Both the position numbers and the translations under genes were made by a program. This document shows positions 4,581 to 5,731 of a DNA stretch of 5,731 bases, one piece after another. Origin of the DNA: Clostridia bacterium (lineage in GTDB: Bacteria; Bacillota_A; Clostridia; Oscillospirales; CAG-272); the NCBI GenBank assembly GCA_017500625.1, contig JAFVYX010000052.1, forward strand, positions 1 through 5,731. Direction: 5' to 3'. The stretch's first letter is position 1, and the number at the start of each line of letters is the position of its first letter. Under the pieces are notes generated by a model that was not told where the DNA came from, made no database searches, and saw nothing but the letters and a program-made list of their open reading frames with translations.

Positions 4581-5731
4581 GTGTCCATGTTCCAAGGGTT
4601 AACCGAAAAGCTGTCTGCGGCGCTGAAACGCTTCCGCAGCAAGGGTAAGCTGACCGAGGCCGACGTCCGCGAGGGCATGCGCGAGGTCAAGCTGGCGCTT
4701 CTGGAGGCCGACGTCAACTTCAAGGTCGTGCGCGACTTTGTTAAGACGGTGACCGAGCGTGCCGTCGGTGAGGCGGTGCTGGAGAGTCTTTTGCCTGCCC
4801 AGCAGATCATCAAGATCGTCAATGAGGAGCTCATTCGCCTGATGGGCTCGGAATCCCCGAAGGTCGAAATCGCCCCGAAGCCCCCGACGGTCATTCTTAT
4901 GGCCGGTCTTCAGGGCGCGGGTAAGACCACGCACGCGGGGAAAATGACGCTCCACTTCAAGAAAAAGGGGAAAAATCCGCTGCTTGTGGCGTGCGACGTT
5001 TACCGTCCCGCGGCCGTCGATCAGCTGAAGATCGTCGGTGAGTCGATCGGTGTTCCCGTTTTTTCGATGGGAACGGGGGTCTCCCCCGTCAAGATCGCCG
5101 CGGCGGGCGTAGAGCACGCGAAAAAGCACGGTCACGATATGGTGTTCATCGATACGGCGGGCCGCCTGCATATCGACGAGGATATGATGCAGGAGATCCG
5201 AAAGATCAAGGACACCGTCTCCCCCACCGAGATCCTTTTGGTGGTAGACGCAATGACGGGCCAGAACGCCGTGGACGTGGCAACGACCTTCAACGAGCAG
5301 CTGGAGATCACGGGCATCGTGATGACCAAGATGGACGGCGACACCCGTGGCGGTGCGGCGCTCTCGGTCAAGCACGTGACGGGAAAGCCGATCAAGTTCA
5401 TCGGCACGGGCGAGGGCATGGAGGCCCTTGAGCCCTTCCACCCCGACCGCATGGCCTCCCGTATCCTCGGTATGGGCGACGTTCTCTCGCTCATTGAGAA
5501 GGCCGAGGCCGCCTTTGACGAAAAGACCGCCGCCGACATGGAGCGCAAGATGCGCGAGGCGACCTTCTCTCTTGAGGACTTCCTTTTGCAGCTGCGCCAG
5601 CTCAAAAAAATGGGCAACCTCAACCAGATCCTCGGTATGCTGCCGGGCGTCAAGCCGGGCGCGCTTGAGAATATGAACGTTGACGAGCGCCAGCTGGGGC
5701 GCATCGAGGCCATTGTGCTTTCGATGACTCC
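4581..5731 (+). CDS. ffh: Signal recognition particle GTPase Ffh (3' end outside the window)
   Basis: The frame stays open from 4581 to the end, giving 383 of about 450 residues. Ffh is the protein part of the signal recognition particle: with 4.5S/6S RNA it binds signal sequences on ribosomes and docks with FtsY at the membrane. The N domain (about 1-95) includes the conserved A-L-L-E-A-D-V-N motif (39-46). The G domain has GLQGAGKTT (109-117), DVYRPAA (139-145), DTAGR (191-195), TKMDGDTRGG (249-258) and GTGE (275-278). The M domain begins near 297, with the finger-loop motif GMLPG at 352-356; the sequence stops within the conserved S-M-T-P segment, before the RNA-binding helices. GTG at 4581 is preferred because AAGGAG (about 4567-4572) lies 8 nt upstream; an ATG at 4586 would have too long a spacing. 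It is cotranscribed with ylxM. Confidence 0.97.
   Translation, partial: MSMFQGLTEKLSAALKRFRSKGKLTEADVREGMREVKLALLEADVNFKVVRDFVKTVTERAVGEAVLESLLPAQQIIKIVNEELIRLMGSESPKVEIAPKPPTVILMAGLQGAGKTTHAGKMTLHFKKKGKNPLLVACDVYRPAAVDQLKIVGESIGVPVFSMGTGVSPVKIAAAGVEHAKKHGHDMVFIDTAGRLHIDEDMMQEIRKIKDTVSPTEILLVVDAMTGQNAVDVATTFNEQLEITGIVMTKMDGDTRGGAALSVKHVTGKPIKFIGTGEGMEALEPFHPDRMASRILGMGDVLSLIEKAEAAFDEKTAADMERKMREATFSLEDFLLQLRQLKKMGNLNQILGMLPGVKPGALENMNVDERQLGRIEAIVLSMT

Noticed and set aside
4145..4894. Minus-strand open frame spanning ylxM and the 5' part of ffh
   Set aside because: It crosses two real genes and their promoter and has no start signals of its own.
4599..5441. Minus-strand open frame of 280 codons opposite ffh
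   Set aside because: ffh is unmistakable on the plus strand; the antisense translation is rich in His, Arg, Asp and Leu and matches no family I know.

Overview
The window comes from a moderately GC-rich Gram-positive bacterium, most likely an uncultured member of the Clostridia. The main reasons are the ylxM-ffh pair, which is typical of Firmicutes, strong SigA-type promoters with 17-18 bp spacers, GGAGG-type ribosome binding sites, and a membrane-anchored XRE regulator. The genus cannot be told from this sequence. Most of the window is coding and every complete gene is intact.

Layout from left to right. Positions 1-33 hold the first 11 codons of a minus-strand gene that leaves the window and looks like the start of a LacI-family regulator. 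It has its own promoter at 78-106. A complete AraC-family regulator (185-1060, minus) follows and ends in a hairpin that contains its stop codon. A short divergent control region (1061-1263) carries one promoter for the AraC gene and one for an XRE-family membrane protein (1264-2313, plus). Two near-identical 13-bp palindromes sit 21 bp apart next to the XRE promoter. A bidirectional terminator (2316-2344) separates the XRE gene from the convergent 4-alpha-glucanotransferase gene malQ (2344-3648, minus).

The right side is housekeeping. rpsT, for ribosomal protein S20 (3745-4008, minus), lies upstream of malQ and is separated from it by a strong terminator. A divergent promoter region (4009-4216) serves rpsT and the plus-strand signal recognition particle operon: ylxM (4217-4564), then ffh (4581 to the window end, missing about its last 60-70 residues).

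How the genes relate: the AraC regulator, the probable LacI regulator and MalQ are all types often tied to carbohydrate use, but nothing here proves that they act together. rpsT, ylxM and ffh belong to translation and protein targeting. The most notable observation is that the MalQ-like protein has Asn at the position of the catalytic nucleophile Asp and lacks roughly 55 residues in the N-terminal half, while the rest of the active site is kept. It may be inactive as a glucanotransferase or have a changed role. I saw no mobile elements, CRISPR arrays, tRNA or rRNA genes, and no clear new multi-gene system.
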